DNA from: Acidobacteriota bacterium | GTDB lineage: Bacteria > Acidobacteriota > Terriglobia > Terriglobales > Acidobacteriaceae | Length of the DNA stretch: 64,000 nucleotides | Direction: 5' to 3' | Assembly: GCA_031296105.1 (NCBI GenBank) | Contig: JARLGJ010000021.1 | Location: 25,715 to 89,714 of the forward strand | In this document: positions 35,283 to 43,076 of the stretch, in pieces | Numbering within the stretch: position 1 is the stretch's first letter | How the letters are laid out: the number at the start of each line of letters is the position of its first letter | The notes under the pieces: model-generated | Told to the model about the DNA's origin: nothing | The model's database searches: none | Seen by the model: only the letters and a program-made list of their open reading frames with translations | Made by a program: the position numbers and the translations under genes

Positions 35283-36485
35283 TTAGCCCGCCGTAAAGCT
35301 GAAGATCGGCAGGTACAGCGAGATCAGAATGAAACCCACAACCACGCCCATGACCACCAGGATCAACGGCTCGATCAGAGACATGGCAGCCGTCAACGCC
35401 GACTGCACATCTTCCTCGTAGAACTCGGCGATCGAACTGAGCATGGAAGGCAGGGCGCCAGTGGCTTCCCCGACTTCCACCATCTCCACCGCCAGTTGCG
35501 GGAACACGCCGGTTTCCTCCAGCGAACTGGAAAGGCTCTGGCCCTCGCGCACGCGCTGCGTGGACGAGGTGACACCGTTCACGATCAGGCGGCTGGTCAT
35601 CGACTGCCCGGCGGTCTCCAGGGCGGTAACCAGGGGCAGGCCGCCGGAGAGCAGGGTGGACATCATGCGCGAAAAAAGTGCGATCTGATAGCGCTGCCAG
35701 ATGCTGCCCAGCACTGGCATGTTCAGTTTAACGCGATCCAACAGAATCGAACCCTGCGAGGTGCGCGACCAGCGCCGCACCAGGACGACCACGGCCGCAA
35801 TAGCGAGCACCACGTAGGGCAAAAAATGTTTGAGGCCCATGGCCGTAGTGATGGTGAACTCGGTAAGCGGCGGCAGCTTCTGGTTCATGTCGTTGAAGAG
35901 TACGGCGAACTTGGGGATCACGAAGGTGACCAGCATGATCACCATGCCGATGACGCCCACCACCAGAATGCAGGGATACACCAGCGAGGCCACCAGCTTT
36001 TTGCGGAAGGTGAGGGCCATCCGCTGGAAGCTGACGTAGCGCGCAAGCACCTCGTCGAGGTTGCCGCTCTTCTCACCGGCCATCAGCGTGGTGGAATAAA
36101 TCTTGGGGAATGCGCCCTGCTTTTCAAAGGCGTCGGAGATCAACTCGCCACCCTTGGTGCGGTCGCGCACATCCTCCAGCAACATGCGGAAATACTGGTT
36201 GCGCTGGCGCTTGGCGAGCAATTCGAGGGCCTGCACAATGGGCAGGCCGGCGCGCACCAGGGTGAGGAACTGCTGGTTGAAGATGACGAACTCTTCCAAA
36301 CCGACTTTTCTGCGCTTGGGGAGGTGGAACTCGCCTCCGGAGAACATGCCGCGCGGCTTGACCGAATAGACCAGATAGCCGGACTGCTGGTAGCGGCTGC
36401 GAACTTCCGCCGCCGAGAAGCCAGACTCGGTCCTCTCCAGTAGTTTGCCGCGCTCATCCGCCGCGCGAATGACAAATTCGGCCAT
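35283..36485 (-). CDS. pilC: Type IV pilus/type II secretion platform protein PilC / GspF
   Basis: A 400-residue inner-membrane platform protein with two GspF domains: the first around residues 65-190 (FNQQFLTLVRAGLPIVQALE), the second around 270-395 (FSRMMSTLLSGGLPLVTALE), and three transmembrane helices, the last ending IFSFTAG. Normal length. It is the first gene of the minus-strand operon pilC-pilB-pilM-pilN-pilO-(PilP-like)-(pseudopilin). Confidence 0.94.
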   Translation of the reverse strand: MAEFVIRAADERGKLLERTESGFSAAEVRSRYQQSGYLVYSVKPRGMFSGGEFHLPKRRKVGLEEFVIFNQQFLTLVRAGLPIVQALELLAKRQRNQYFRMLLEDVRDRTKGGELISDAFEKQGAFPKIYSTTLMAGEKSGNLDEVLARYVSFQRMALTFRKKLVASLVYPCILVVGVIGMVIMLVTFVIPKFAVLFNDMNQKLPPLTEFTITTAMGLKHFLPYVVLAIAAVVVLVRRWSRTSQGSILLDRVKLNMPVLGSIWQRYQIALFSRMMSTLLSGGLPLVTALETAGQSMTSRLIVNGVTSSTQRVREGQSLSSSLEETGVFPQLAVEMVEVGEATGALPSMLSSIAEFYEEDVQSALTAAMSLIEPLILVVMGVVVGFILISLYLPIFSFTAG

Positions 36486-36692
36486 ACGATTTCACCCTGG
36501 CGGGCTCTCCCGCATTTTCCCGGTAACCCAGTGTAACATCGTGAAACGCGGGGCATTACCGCCCAGGTGCGGACTCTTTATCGCGTGCTCAGAAATTCCC
36601 TCACCGGCGATGCAAACGGGACGGGGTCGCAGCGCCCGGAAAGCACTGGCTTGTGTTCACATGAATTAGCGATTTTATGCTACGGTGCGCAG
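36486..36692. other. Intergenic region upstream of pilC
   Basis: About 200 bases between the pilC start and a transposase remnant. It should contain the pilC operon promoter reading leftwards, but I see no convincing -35/-10 pair. Confidence 0.4.
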
Positions 36693-36794
36693 ATGGAGAT
36701 CGCCGAGGAGCAATTTCGCCGCATTCAGGCCGCGTTGCCACGCCAGCGCGGCAACGTTAGGGTCACCAATCTGCTGTTCCTCGATCCCAGATAG
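36693..36794 (+). pseudogene. N-terminal remnant of an IS5-type transposase
   Basis: The 33 codons from this ATG read MEIAEEQFRRI, then LPRQRGNVRVTNLLFLDPR and a stop. The opening (MEI.EEQF.RI..LP.QRGNV...NL) is the recognisable start of IS5-family transposases, which normally continue into a conserved LNAILYVAEHGCKWRG-like segment that is missing here. Nothing further of the transposase is visible downstream before ssrA at 36982, so the element is a decayed fragment. Confidence 0.6.
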
Positions 36795-36981
36795 GGCAGG
36801 AGCATTTGGCGTATGAGGAGCCTTAGTCGGCGTGTTTACAGGCGGGACGGTGACGGCGATAGAGATTGAGCGCGGGTGCCTCCGAGAAGGAATCCGGCGC
36901 CCCCCAATGTAAATAATTTGGTTCGCTATTGGAATATTTGAAGTTAGCGCTTGTAACGTATTGATTCTATAGTGATTAAAG

Positions 36982-37349
36982 TGGTGGAGGCGAGGGGAGT
37001 TGAACCCCTGTCCGAAAGCGCTGAAAGCCAAAAGCCTACATGCTTAGCCGGTTCAAGCCGTGGTCGTTAACCACAACGTTCGCCAGTAACGCTAAGAAGC
37101 GGCAAGAAACGCCACCGGCTAGCCTGTTGATCTCACCCACTCTCCCAGACGTAGAGAAGCGAGCCAGCCTACTGTGCGACGCTCTGACCCCGGCCCGTAG
37201 GCGAAGCCGAGGAGAGCGGCTACTTAATTAATTAAGCAGCGTATGCGAGTTCAGTGTTGGCAACTCTGTTGGTGCATCCGATTAAAGGGTGGGTGCGCCC
37301 CTGCATGCCTTTTGACCGCAACCGTTTCCGTCGAAGCCGTGACGCCCCC
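36982..37349 (-). ncRNA. ssrA: Transfer-messenger RNA (tmRNA), tag ANTELAYAA
   Basis: On the minus strand the gene starts GGGGGCGTCACGGCTTCGAC (the standard tmRNA 5' end) and finishes with a T arm (ggggttcaactcccc) and CGCCTCCACCA. The 5' GGGGGCG and 3' CGCCTCC form the acceptor stem with one G-U pair; CCA is encoded. The open frame GCC AAC ACT GAA CTC GCA TAC GCT GCT TAA at 37232-37261 gives the proteolysis tag ANTELAYAA, ending in the usual small residues. Length 368 nt. It rescues stalled ribosomes together with SmpB, not seen here. Confidence 0.96.
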
Positions 37350-37374
37350 GTACTGCGAGAAACCCTTCACCCAG

Positions 37375-37400
37375 CCGAGACTCCAGTTTTTGAGTCTCGG
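37375..37400. promoter_or_regulatory. Palindrome just upstream of ssrA
   Basis: A perfect 9-bp inverted repeat ccgagactc-cagttttt-gagtctcgg, located 26-51 bases upstream of the mature tmRNA 5' end, where the ssrA promoter is expected. Operator, hairpin or chance cannot be separated from sequence. Confidence 0.4.
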
Positions 37401-37683
37401 TCGGGCTCGCCGGATGGGCCAGGTTCGGTCAACCATCGGCGGGGAAGCTTGTGCGTCGCTCTCGGCCTGTGCGGATGTCCGCTGGCCGGCGGCGTGGCCC
37501 GCAATCGCTTGCTTGGGCCGGAAAAAAGGTTTTGGTAACCTTTTCAAAGATCTACATCCATCCTAACACCAATTGCAATGCGGAAGGATGCGACGCCAGC
37601 GTTCAAGACTGCCAGCTTACAAGAGAATAGATGCCGGGGGCGAAGAAAAGGATTCAATTCTGCCCAATGGAAAACTCTAACTC
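37401..37683. other. Intergenic region between ssrA and the chemoreceptor gene
   Basis: No gene, repeat or clear terminator is visible. Short overlapping open frames here have no recognisable product. The region should contain the end of the chemoreceptor transcript and upstream control of ssrA. Confidence 0.4.
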
Positions 37684-39369
37684 CTACTGCACATGGCGGT
37701 AAGCCTGTGTCTCCCGAGGCTCGTAAGGCGCCGGCATGGTCTCCTCTTTGCCCAGCTTGAATTGTCCCACCAGGTGCTTCAGGTCGGTGGCCAGCGAAGA
37801 CAGTTCATTGTGCGCTTGCGAGGTCTGTTCCGCCATGTCGGCGTTGCCGGCTATGACCTGGGTGATTTCCTGTACGTTCTGCTCAATCTGCTCGGCGGCA
37901 ATGGCCTGCTCGTCGGCGGCGTTGGCAATCTGCATCACCATCTCGCCCGCCTGCTGCGAACTGCTGATGATCTCGCGCAGGGAGTTGCCCGCTTCGCTGG
38001 TGGAGGCTACTCCGTCTTCTACCTGGGCCGTAGCCTGCCGCATGGCCTCCACGGCGTCCTCGGTTTCCTTTTGTATGCCGCGCACGGTTTCCTTGATCTG
38101 TCCGGTGGCGCTGCTGCTGCGTTCGGCCAGCTTGCGAACTTCGTCGGCCACCACGGCAAAGCCGCGTCCTGCCTCTCCGGCGCGTGCGGCCTCAATGGCG
38201 GCGTTCAAGGCCAAAAGGTTGGTCTGGTCGGCAATGTCGCTGATGACCTCGCTGATCATGCCGATCTCCTGCGAGCGCTTGCCCAGCTCTTCCACCTTGC
38301 GGGCCGTCTCCTCCACGGAAGAGGAAGCGTTACGCATTTTGGATAGCGTCTCGTCCACCACGGCGCCGCCGCGTCCGGCCATGTCCACGGCCTTGCGGCT
38401 GGCTTCGGCCGCGGATTGCGAGTTGCGGCGCACCTCGTGCACGGCATGTGTCATTTCGGTCAAGGCGCTGGCGATGCGCGTGGTCTGCTCGCGCTGTGCC
38501 TCCGCGCCTTCTACCTGGCGCTGCGAGGTGCGCGCCACCTGGTCGCTGGCCGAAGCCAGCCGCTCTGTGTTGCTGGCCACGTTACTCATCAGGCGATGGA
38601 GTTTGTCTGCAAAGGTGTTGAACCAGTTGCCCAGCTCGGCCACCTCGTCGTTGCTGTCAATGTCGATGCGTTTGGTCAGGTCGCCCTCGCCCTCGGCGGC
38701 GTCCTTCATGCGTTCCACCACCAGCCCCAGGCGGCTGAAGATGGAGCGCGAGGTATGCCACGCCACTGCCAGCAGAATCACCAGGCAAATGCCGCAGGCC
38801 AGCGAGGCCCATTGCACATAGCCCCACCAGGTAGCGCGGATATCTTCCACGTACACGCCCGTGCCCAGCACCCATCCCCAGGGAGCAAACTCCTTCACGT
38901 AGGAGAGCTTGGGGACTGGCTTGTCGTGGCCTGGCTTGGGCCAGGAGTAATCCACATAGCCGCCGTCGGCAGAGGCATGCGCCGCCTGCGCAATGGCCAC
39001 GAACAAGGCCTTGCCGTCCGGATCTTTAATGTCCGTCAGATCCTTGCCGTTCAGTGCGGGCTTCACCGGATGCATCACCATGGTGGGATGCAAATCATTG
39101 ATCCAGTAATAATTGTCGTTGTCAAAGCGCATGGCGCGGATGATATCCAGCGCGCGCTGCTGCGCTTCGGCGTGGGTGAGCTTGCCTGCTTTTTCAAGCT
39201 GATACTGGCTCTCCAGCACGGAATACGGCGCTCCCAGGAGATTCCGTATGCTGGCCTGGCGCTCGGCGGCAATGCTTGTGTGGGCGCTATTCAGCCATAA
39301 AAAGGACAAAGCGGCCAGCCCGGCAATGGCCACTCCGACCAGCAGCTTGATCCTGGACTTCAAACTCAT
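37684..39369 (-). CDS. Methyl-accepting chemotaxis protein with Cache sensor
   Basis: A 561-residue chemoreceptor. A first transmembrane helix ([15 protein letters not shown]) is followed by a periplasmic single-Cache (smp_2-like) sensor with [20 protein letters not shown] and [17 protein letters not shown], a second helix ([16 protein letters not shown]), a HAMP domain (about 205-260) and a long coiled-coil signalling domain with the conserved hairpin [22 protein letters not shown] 39369 is the first start that gives a proper membrane signal; the longer frame upstream is spurious. The ligand is unknown; this Cache type often senses small carboxylates. No che genes are adjacent. Confidence 0.92.
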   Translation of the reverse strand: MSLKSRIKLLVGVAIAGLAALSFLWLNSAHTSIAAERQASIRNLLGAPYSVLESQYQLEKAGKLTHAEAQQRALDIIRAMRFDNDNYYWINDLHPTMVMHPVKPALNGKDLTDIKDPDGKALFVAIAQAAHASADGGYVDYSWPKPGHDKPVPKLSYVKEFAPWGWVLGTGVYVEDIRATWWGYVQWASLACGICLVILLAVAWHTSRSIFSRLGLVVERMKDAAEGEGDLTKRIDIDSNDEVAELGNWFNTFADKLHRLMSNVASNTERLASASDQVARTSQRQVEGAEAQREQTTRIASALTEMTHAVHEVRRNSQSAAEASRKAVDMAGRGGAVVDETLSKMRNASSSVEETARKVEELGKRSQEIGMISEVISDIADQTNLLALNAAIEAARAGEAGRGFAVVADEVRKLAERSSSATGQIKETVRGIQKETEDAVEAMRQATAQVEDGVASTSEAGNSLREIISSSQQAGEMVMQIANAADEQAIAAEQIEQNVQEITQVIAGNADMAEQTSQAHNELSSLATDLKHLVGQFKLGKEETMPAPYEPRETQAYRHVQ

Positions 39370-39455
39370 GCAGACCTCCCCTTGGACCTGTTTGTTACAT
39401 CGGCCCAAAGGGTGGTTCGGTTGAGGGTAAAGCCTGCCGGAGTGGCTCGACGGTG

Positions 39456-40298
39456 CTACAACAGCACGTCGCCGCCGCCGAGGAATTCCAGTTTGGGAAC
39501 CGCGGGGATGTGTCCGATCTCCGCGGCCAGTTGGAAGAACAGGGAAAGGCCCTTGCGGCACTCCAGGTCCAGCTCGTAGTGAATGTTGTCGCGGAAATAG
39601 TGGACGATCTGTTCCTCGCTCAATCCCATGCGGGGAGCCCAGGTGCGCGCGATCTCCGCCACTCCTGTGTCGCTCAGGCCGTGGTCGCGCGAGCGCAGAA
39701 AGATGCCGGAGACATCCAGCCCGGGGCGCATCTCTTCTTCGGCGGCGCGGCGGAAGGCCCACACGGCAAATACAAAAGGAAGCCCCGTGTGCTGATGCCA
39801 CAGCTCGGCCAGGTCGTAGTGGTAGCGGTTGCCGATGTTGGCCATCATGGCGGAGTCGCCAATGAGCAGACCGGCGTCGCACATCTCCAGCATCGGCTCC
39901 AGCACCGGAGGCATGGGCGTCAGCTCGCGGTGGCCGCCATAGAACTTGGTCAGCAGAACCTGCAACAGCCCCACCGAGGTGCGCGAGGAGGTGTCCACGG
40001 CCACGGTGCGTATCTCTTCAATCGGGCACTTGCTGATCAACTGGATGGACCACACCTTGTTGAGCGCGGCGATGGCCACATGCGGCAGCACCATCAGGCC
40101 GGGAATGGTGGCCGTGGTGATGACCGGGATAATGCCCAGGTCGGCCCGGCCTTCGCGCAGGGCCCTGGCGCACATGGAGGGCACGGTGTATTCGGTGACG
40201 AAGTTTTGCACCAGCTCGGTTGTCGGCTCGTGCTCGAAATCCCACATCAGGGGGGCAGTATTCAGGAACGAAATCGCGGAAATCTTCAATACACGCAT
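39456..40298 (-). CDS. mqnA: Chorismate dehydratase MqnA (futalosine menaquinone pathway)
   Basis: A 280-residue periplasmic-binding-protein-fold enzyme that converts chorismate to 3-enolpyruvyl-benzoate, the first step of the futalosine route. Recognisable pieces are [11 protein letters not shown] at the N-terminus, [36 protein letters not shown], and GDSAMMAN with [17 protein letters not shown]. The start MRVLKIS at 40298 is the most likely; 14 further codons upstream are open. It implies menaquinone as respiratory quinone, made independently of the classical Men pathway. Other mqn genes are not in the window. Confidence 0.9.
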   Translation of the reverse strand: MRVLKISAISFLNTAPLMWDFEHEPTTELVQNFVTEYTVPSMCARALREGRADLGIIPVITTATIPGLMVLPHVAIAALNKVWSIQLISKCPIEEIRTVAVDTSSRTSVGLLQVLLTKFYGGHRELTPMPPVLEPMLEMCDAGLLIGDSAMMANIGNRYHYDLAELWHQHTGLPFVFAVWAFRRAAEEEMRPGLDVSGIFLRSRDHGLSDTGVAEIARTWAPRMGLSEEQIVHYFRDNIHYELDLECRKGLSLFFQLAAEIGHIPAVPKLEFLGGGDVLL

Positions 40299-40376
40299 AA
40301 GGTTGGAGGGCCGCGCCGTGGCGGCTATACCACTCGACATCCTACTCTTTTGCCGGCCGCCGCGTCTCGTTTTCCC

Positions 40377-40405
40377 GTGACACGGCGGGCCATGTCCGCT
40401 ACACT
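40377..40405 (+). promoter_or_regulatory. dprA promoter
   Basis: -35 gtgaca (40377-40382), 17-bp spacer, -10 tacact (40400-40405). Transcription would start around 40412, only a few bases before the ATG at 40416, so the mRNA would be nearly leaderless. Confidence 0.55.
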
Positions 40406-40415
40406 TCCATTCCTT

Positions 40416-41576
40416 ATGCCGGAGGCGCACGTCCCTGCTGTCTCTGTCCACGATCGCCAGATGCTTGCCCTGGCGATGACGCCGCAGCTTGGCCCCACGC
40501 GCACGCGGCGTCTGTTCGAGCGCGTGTCCAACCCAGAGGAAATCTTCCGCCTCTCGCTGACCGAACTGGAGGCGCTCGGGCTGCCCGCGGCGTCGGCACA
40601 GGCCCTTGCGCTGGGAGACTCGGCGCGCCTGGCCGACGAAGAGCTGAAGAAGCTGGCCAAGGCTCCAGACGTGTCGCTGGTTACCCTGGGCTCGGAGCTT
40701 TATCCCGCGCATCTGGGAGAGATCTACGATCCGCCGCTGGTGCTTTACGTTCGCGGCGACGCACGGGTGCTGCTGCGGCCGGGCGTTGCCGTCATCGGCA
40801 CGCGCCACCCCACGCCCTACGGTTTGGGCATGGCCGAGCGGCTCTCGCAGGACTTGGCCAACGCGGGACTGGTGATTCAGAGCGGGCTGGCGCGCGGCAT
40901 CGATTCGGCGGCGCATCGCGGCGCGGTGGCTGCCCGCGCGCGCACCGTGGCCGTTTTCGGCACCGGCGTGGACATCATCTATCCCCGCGAGAACCAGAAG
41001 CTGGCGGCGCAGATTCTGGAACTGGGCGGAGCCTTGGTCAGCGAACTTCCGCTGGGAACCTCGCCCGCGCCGCACAATTTCCCGCTGCGCAACCGCATTC
41101 TCAGCGGCCTTTCGCGCGGCGTGCTGGTGGTGGAGGCCGGTGAGTTCAGCGGCACGCGCATTACCTCGCGCTGCGCCCTGGAGCAGTGCCGCGAAGTCTT
41201 TGCCGTGCCCGGCAACGTGACCAGCAAAATGTCCTGGACGCCGAATACGCTCATTCGACAGGGCGCCAAGCTGGTGGCCACCTGGGAAGACGTCTTCGAG
41301 GAACTGCCCACCGACATTCGCCTGCAACTGCAACCGCAGGATACGCCGCCCTCGGGAAATTCACTCTTTGACGCTCCCCCGGCGGCGGAACTGCCCGCCG
41401 AACAGGCCAAGGTGTTTTCGGCCATCAAGGCCGACGTATCGATTCACATTGACGAGTTGATCGAGCGCTATGAAGACTCTCTCTCCAGCTCGGAGATATT
41501 CAACGCGCTCTTTGAGTTGGAGATGGCCAATAAAATCCGCCAGTTGCCGGGAAAGAATTACGTGCGGGTGTTTTAG
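40416..41576 (+). CDS. dprA: DNA-processing protein DprA/Smf
   Basis: A 386-residue protein that loads RecA on incoming single-stranded DNA during transformation. It has an N-terminal SAM-like helical region (LALAMTPQLGPTRTRRLFER), the central Rossmann-fold DprA domain with AVIGTRHPTPYGL, SGLARGIDSAAHRGA, AVFGTGVDIIYPREN and the PLRNRILSGLSRGVLVVEA signature, and a C-terminal winged-helix domain (about 325-386). I prefer the ATG at 40416 over one eight codons upstream, because that one would lie inside the promoter at 40377-40405. It is divergent from mqnA. Confidence 0.94.
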   Translation: MPEAHVPAVSVHDRQMLALAMTPQLGPTRTRRLFERVSNPEEIFRLSLTELEALGLPAASAQALALGDSARLADEELKKLAKAPDVSLVTLGSELYPAHLGEIYDPPLVLYVRGDARVLLRPGVAVIGTRHPTPYGLGMAERLSQDLANAGLVIQSGLARGIDSAAHRGAVAARARTVAVFGTGVDIIYPRENQKLAAQILELGGALVSELPLGTSPAPHNFPLRNRILSGLSRGVLVVEAGEFSGTRITSRCALEQCREVFAVPGNVTSKMSWTPNTLIRQGAKLVATWEDVFEELPTDIRLQLQPQDTPPSGNSLFDAPPAAELPAEQAKVFSAIKADVSIHIDELIERYEDSLSSSEIFNALFELEMANKIRQLPGKNYVRVF

Positions 41577-41609
41577 GAAAAGTTGCGCAGGTTACACAGG
41601 TTATGCAAG

Positions 41610-41634
41610 ATGCCGCGGCTTCAGCCGCTGAGGG
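41610..41634. repeat. Degenerate fragment of the interspersed hairpin repeat
   Basis: atgccgcggcttcagccgctgaggg closely matches the reverse complement of the core of the repeat at 50279-50439 (one difference in the stem region plus the tail). It sits in the gap after dprA. Confidence 0.5.
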
Positions 41635-41740
41635 CGCGGATTATTCAGCAACCTCTTTGCCCCTGAGGGAATGCCTATGTGACTTTGTCAGAGTATCTTT
41701 CCACATGCCGGCGATCAAGGCTGCACGCAGCGAGCACAAA

Positions 41741-41779
41741 AAAGCGCCGCGGCCCGTTGCAACGGACTGGCGGCGCTTT
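41741..41779 (-). terminator. Terminator of the B12-binding mutase gene
   Basis: Stem aaagcgccg / cggcgcttt enclosing a second palindrome ccgttgcaacgg; read on the minus strand it is followed by a T-run, 20 bases after the gene's stop codon. Confidence 0.82.
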
Positions 41780-41799
41780 GAATTCTTCGGCGCTTAACG

Positions 41800-42216
41800 C
41801 TAGGCGACCGCGTCGTGCGGCTTTACGTTTGCCCGGATGAACTGGACGATGTCGTCCATCGGAGTGCCCGGCTGGAAGACGCCCTTGACGCCCACGGCCT
41901 TCAGCCCCGGAATGTCCTGATCGGGGATGATGCCGCCCACCAGCATCAACACGTCGTCCATCTGGTTTTCCTTCATCAGCTCGGCCACGCGCGGGACAAT
42001 GGCGTTGTGCGCGCCGCTCAGGATGGACATGCCGATCACATCGACGTCCTCCTGCAGGGCGGCGTTCACCACCATCTCCGGCGTCTGACGCAGGCCGGTG
42101 TAGATCACTTCCATGCCGGCGTCACGCAGGGCACGGGCAATCACTTTGGCGCCCCGGTCGTGTCCATCCAACCCGGGCTTTGCTACCAGCACGCGAATTC
42201 TGCCTTCATTTGCCAT
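41800..42216 (-). CDS. Methylmalonyl-CoA mutase, C-terminal cobalamin-binding subunit
   Basis: A 138-residue stand-alone B12-binding domain with the base-off ligand motif [11 protein letters not shown] (Asp17-x-His19-x-x-Gly22), the SILSGAHN segment and the GGIIPDQDI loop, all characteristic of acyl-CoA mutase small subunits. The catalytic partner is very probably the large subunit encoded 3.1 kb away on the opposite strand at 45347. Together they would interconvert methylmalonyl-CoA and succinyl-CoA, or another branched acyl-CoA pair. The separation onto two transcripts is unusual. Confidence 0.92.
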   Translation of the reverse strand: MANEGRIRVLVAKPGLDGHDRGAKVIARALRDAGMEVIYTGLRQTPEMVVNAALQEDVDVIGMSILSGAHNAIVPRVAELMKENQMDDVLMLVGGIIPDQDIPGLKAVGVKGVFQPGTPMDDIVQFIRANVKPHDAVA

Positions 42217-42373
42217 ATAAGTGCGGTTCCTGGATACAGATGTAGAAAAAGCCTTTCAGCCCCCAACATCATACGCCGGAGGCGCCCGGGCGGAAACGCA
42301 AAAAACACGGGATTTGTCCAGCGAGTCAACCCGTTGAATTTTCCCGGGAGGAAAATCACAGATTTTTGTTCCC

Positions 42374-42889
42374 TCAGAATGAACCGCGCTGGGCGATCAC
42401 CACTCGCGTCGTGGTCACGGCCTGTCCCACGTGGCGGGCGGCGTGTTCGGCCACGTGCACCAGCAAGCCGCCCACGCTGGTGGGCAACTGCTTGCGGCCC
42501 AGGGCGCGCGGAGCCTCCAAATCCTTATCGGCGAAGGCCTTTACGCGGCGCTTGGCCTCGGCCAGGGAAGCGGTCAGCGCCGTGATCACCGCGGCGCCCA
42601 CGGCCAGCGGAGCGCCTTCGTTCCGCATCGTCTCCAGTTGCTCGGAGCTAAGCTGCTTTCCCTCGGCGTAGGTGAGCAGGCGGTCCGTGCTGCCGGCCAG
42701 GTGGCGCACATGAAAGGCCACGGAGGCCATCTCGTGCGGCTGCAAGTTCCATTCCGCGTCCGTCAGAGTGCCGCACCAGCGGTGCAAGTCTTCTTCCGCC
42801 TGTTCCAGTGCGTGGATGACCGCGCGCAGAACGGCCGGCACATCGCCGTAGGTGCCGCGCATCCAGGGTTCAAGTTCGCCGGTTGCCAT
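42374..42889 (-). CDS. DinB-like four-helix metal-binding family protein
   Basis: A 171-residue protein of the DinB/YfiT-like fold. Potential metal-ligand histidines are spread over the helices as usual: HEMASVAFHVRHLAGS near the middle and LVHVAEHAARHVGQAVTT near the C-terminus, with the first in the RAVIHALEQAEED region. ATG 42889 has aggagg at good spacing; the upstream extension is not needed. Function in this family varies (thiol-dependent transferases or unknown), so no specific role is claimed. Confidence 0.8.
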   Translation of the reverse strand: MATGELEPWMRGTYGDVPAVLRAVIHALEQAEEDLHRWCGTLTDAEWNLQPHEMASVAFHVRHLAGSTDRLLTYAEGKQLSSEQLETMRNEGAPLAVGAAVITALTASLAEAKRRVKAFADKDLEAPRALGRKQLPTSVGGLLVHVAEHAARHVGQAVTTTRVVIAQRGSF

Positions 42890-43076
42890 TGTCAGGATTC
42901 CTCCTCCACCAATTGCCTCCACAATAGCGCAGAAAAGCAGTTTCAGGCAGGGGATATACTCGACGGGAGCCGGGCGGGAACTAATGGGATGGAGTTTGCG
43001 TATCTGATAAGGAAATCGCAAACGGGCCATTGCGTGGTCCCGGCGCGAGTACCGAACTTATCGCGGAGATGAGCGA

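Noticed and set aside
39453..40415. A 320-codon upstream extension of dprA.
   Set aside because: It overlaps mqnA antisense, and a promoter at 40377-40405 would lie inside it; the DprA family begins at 40416.
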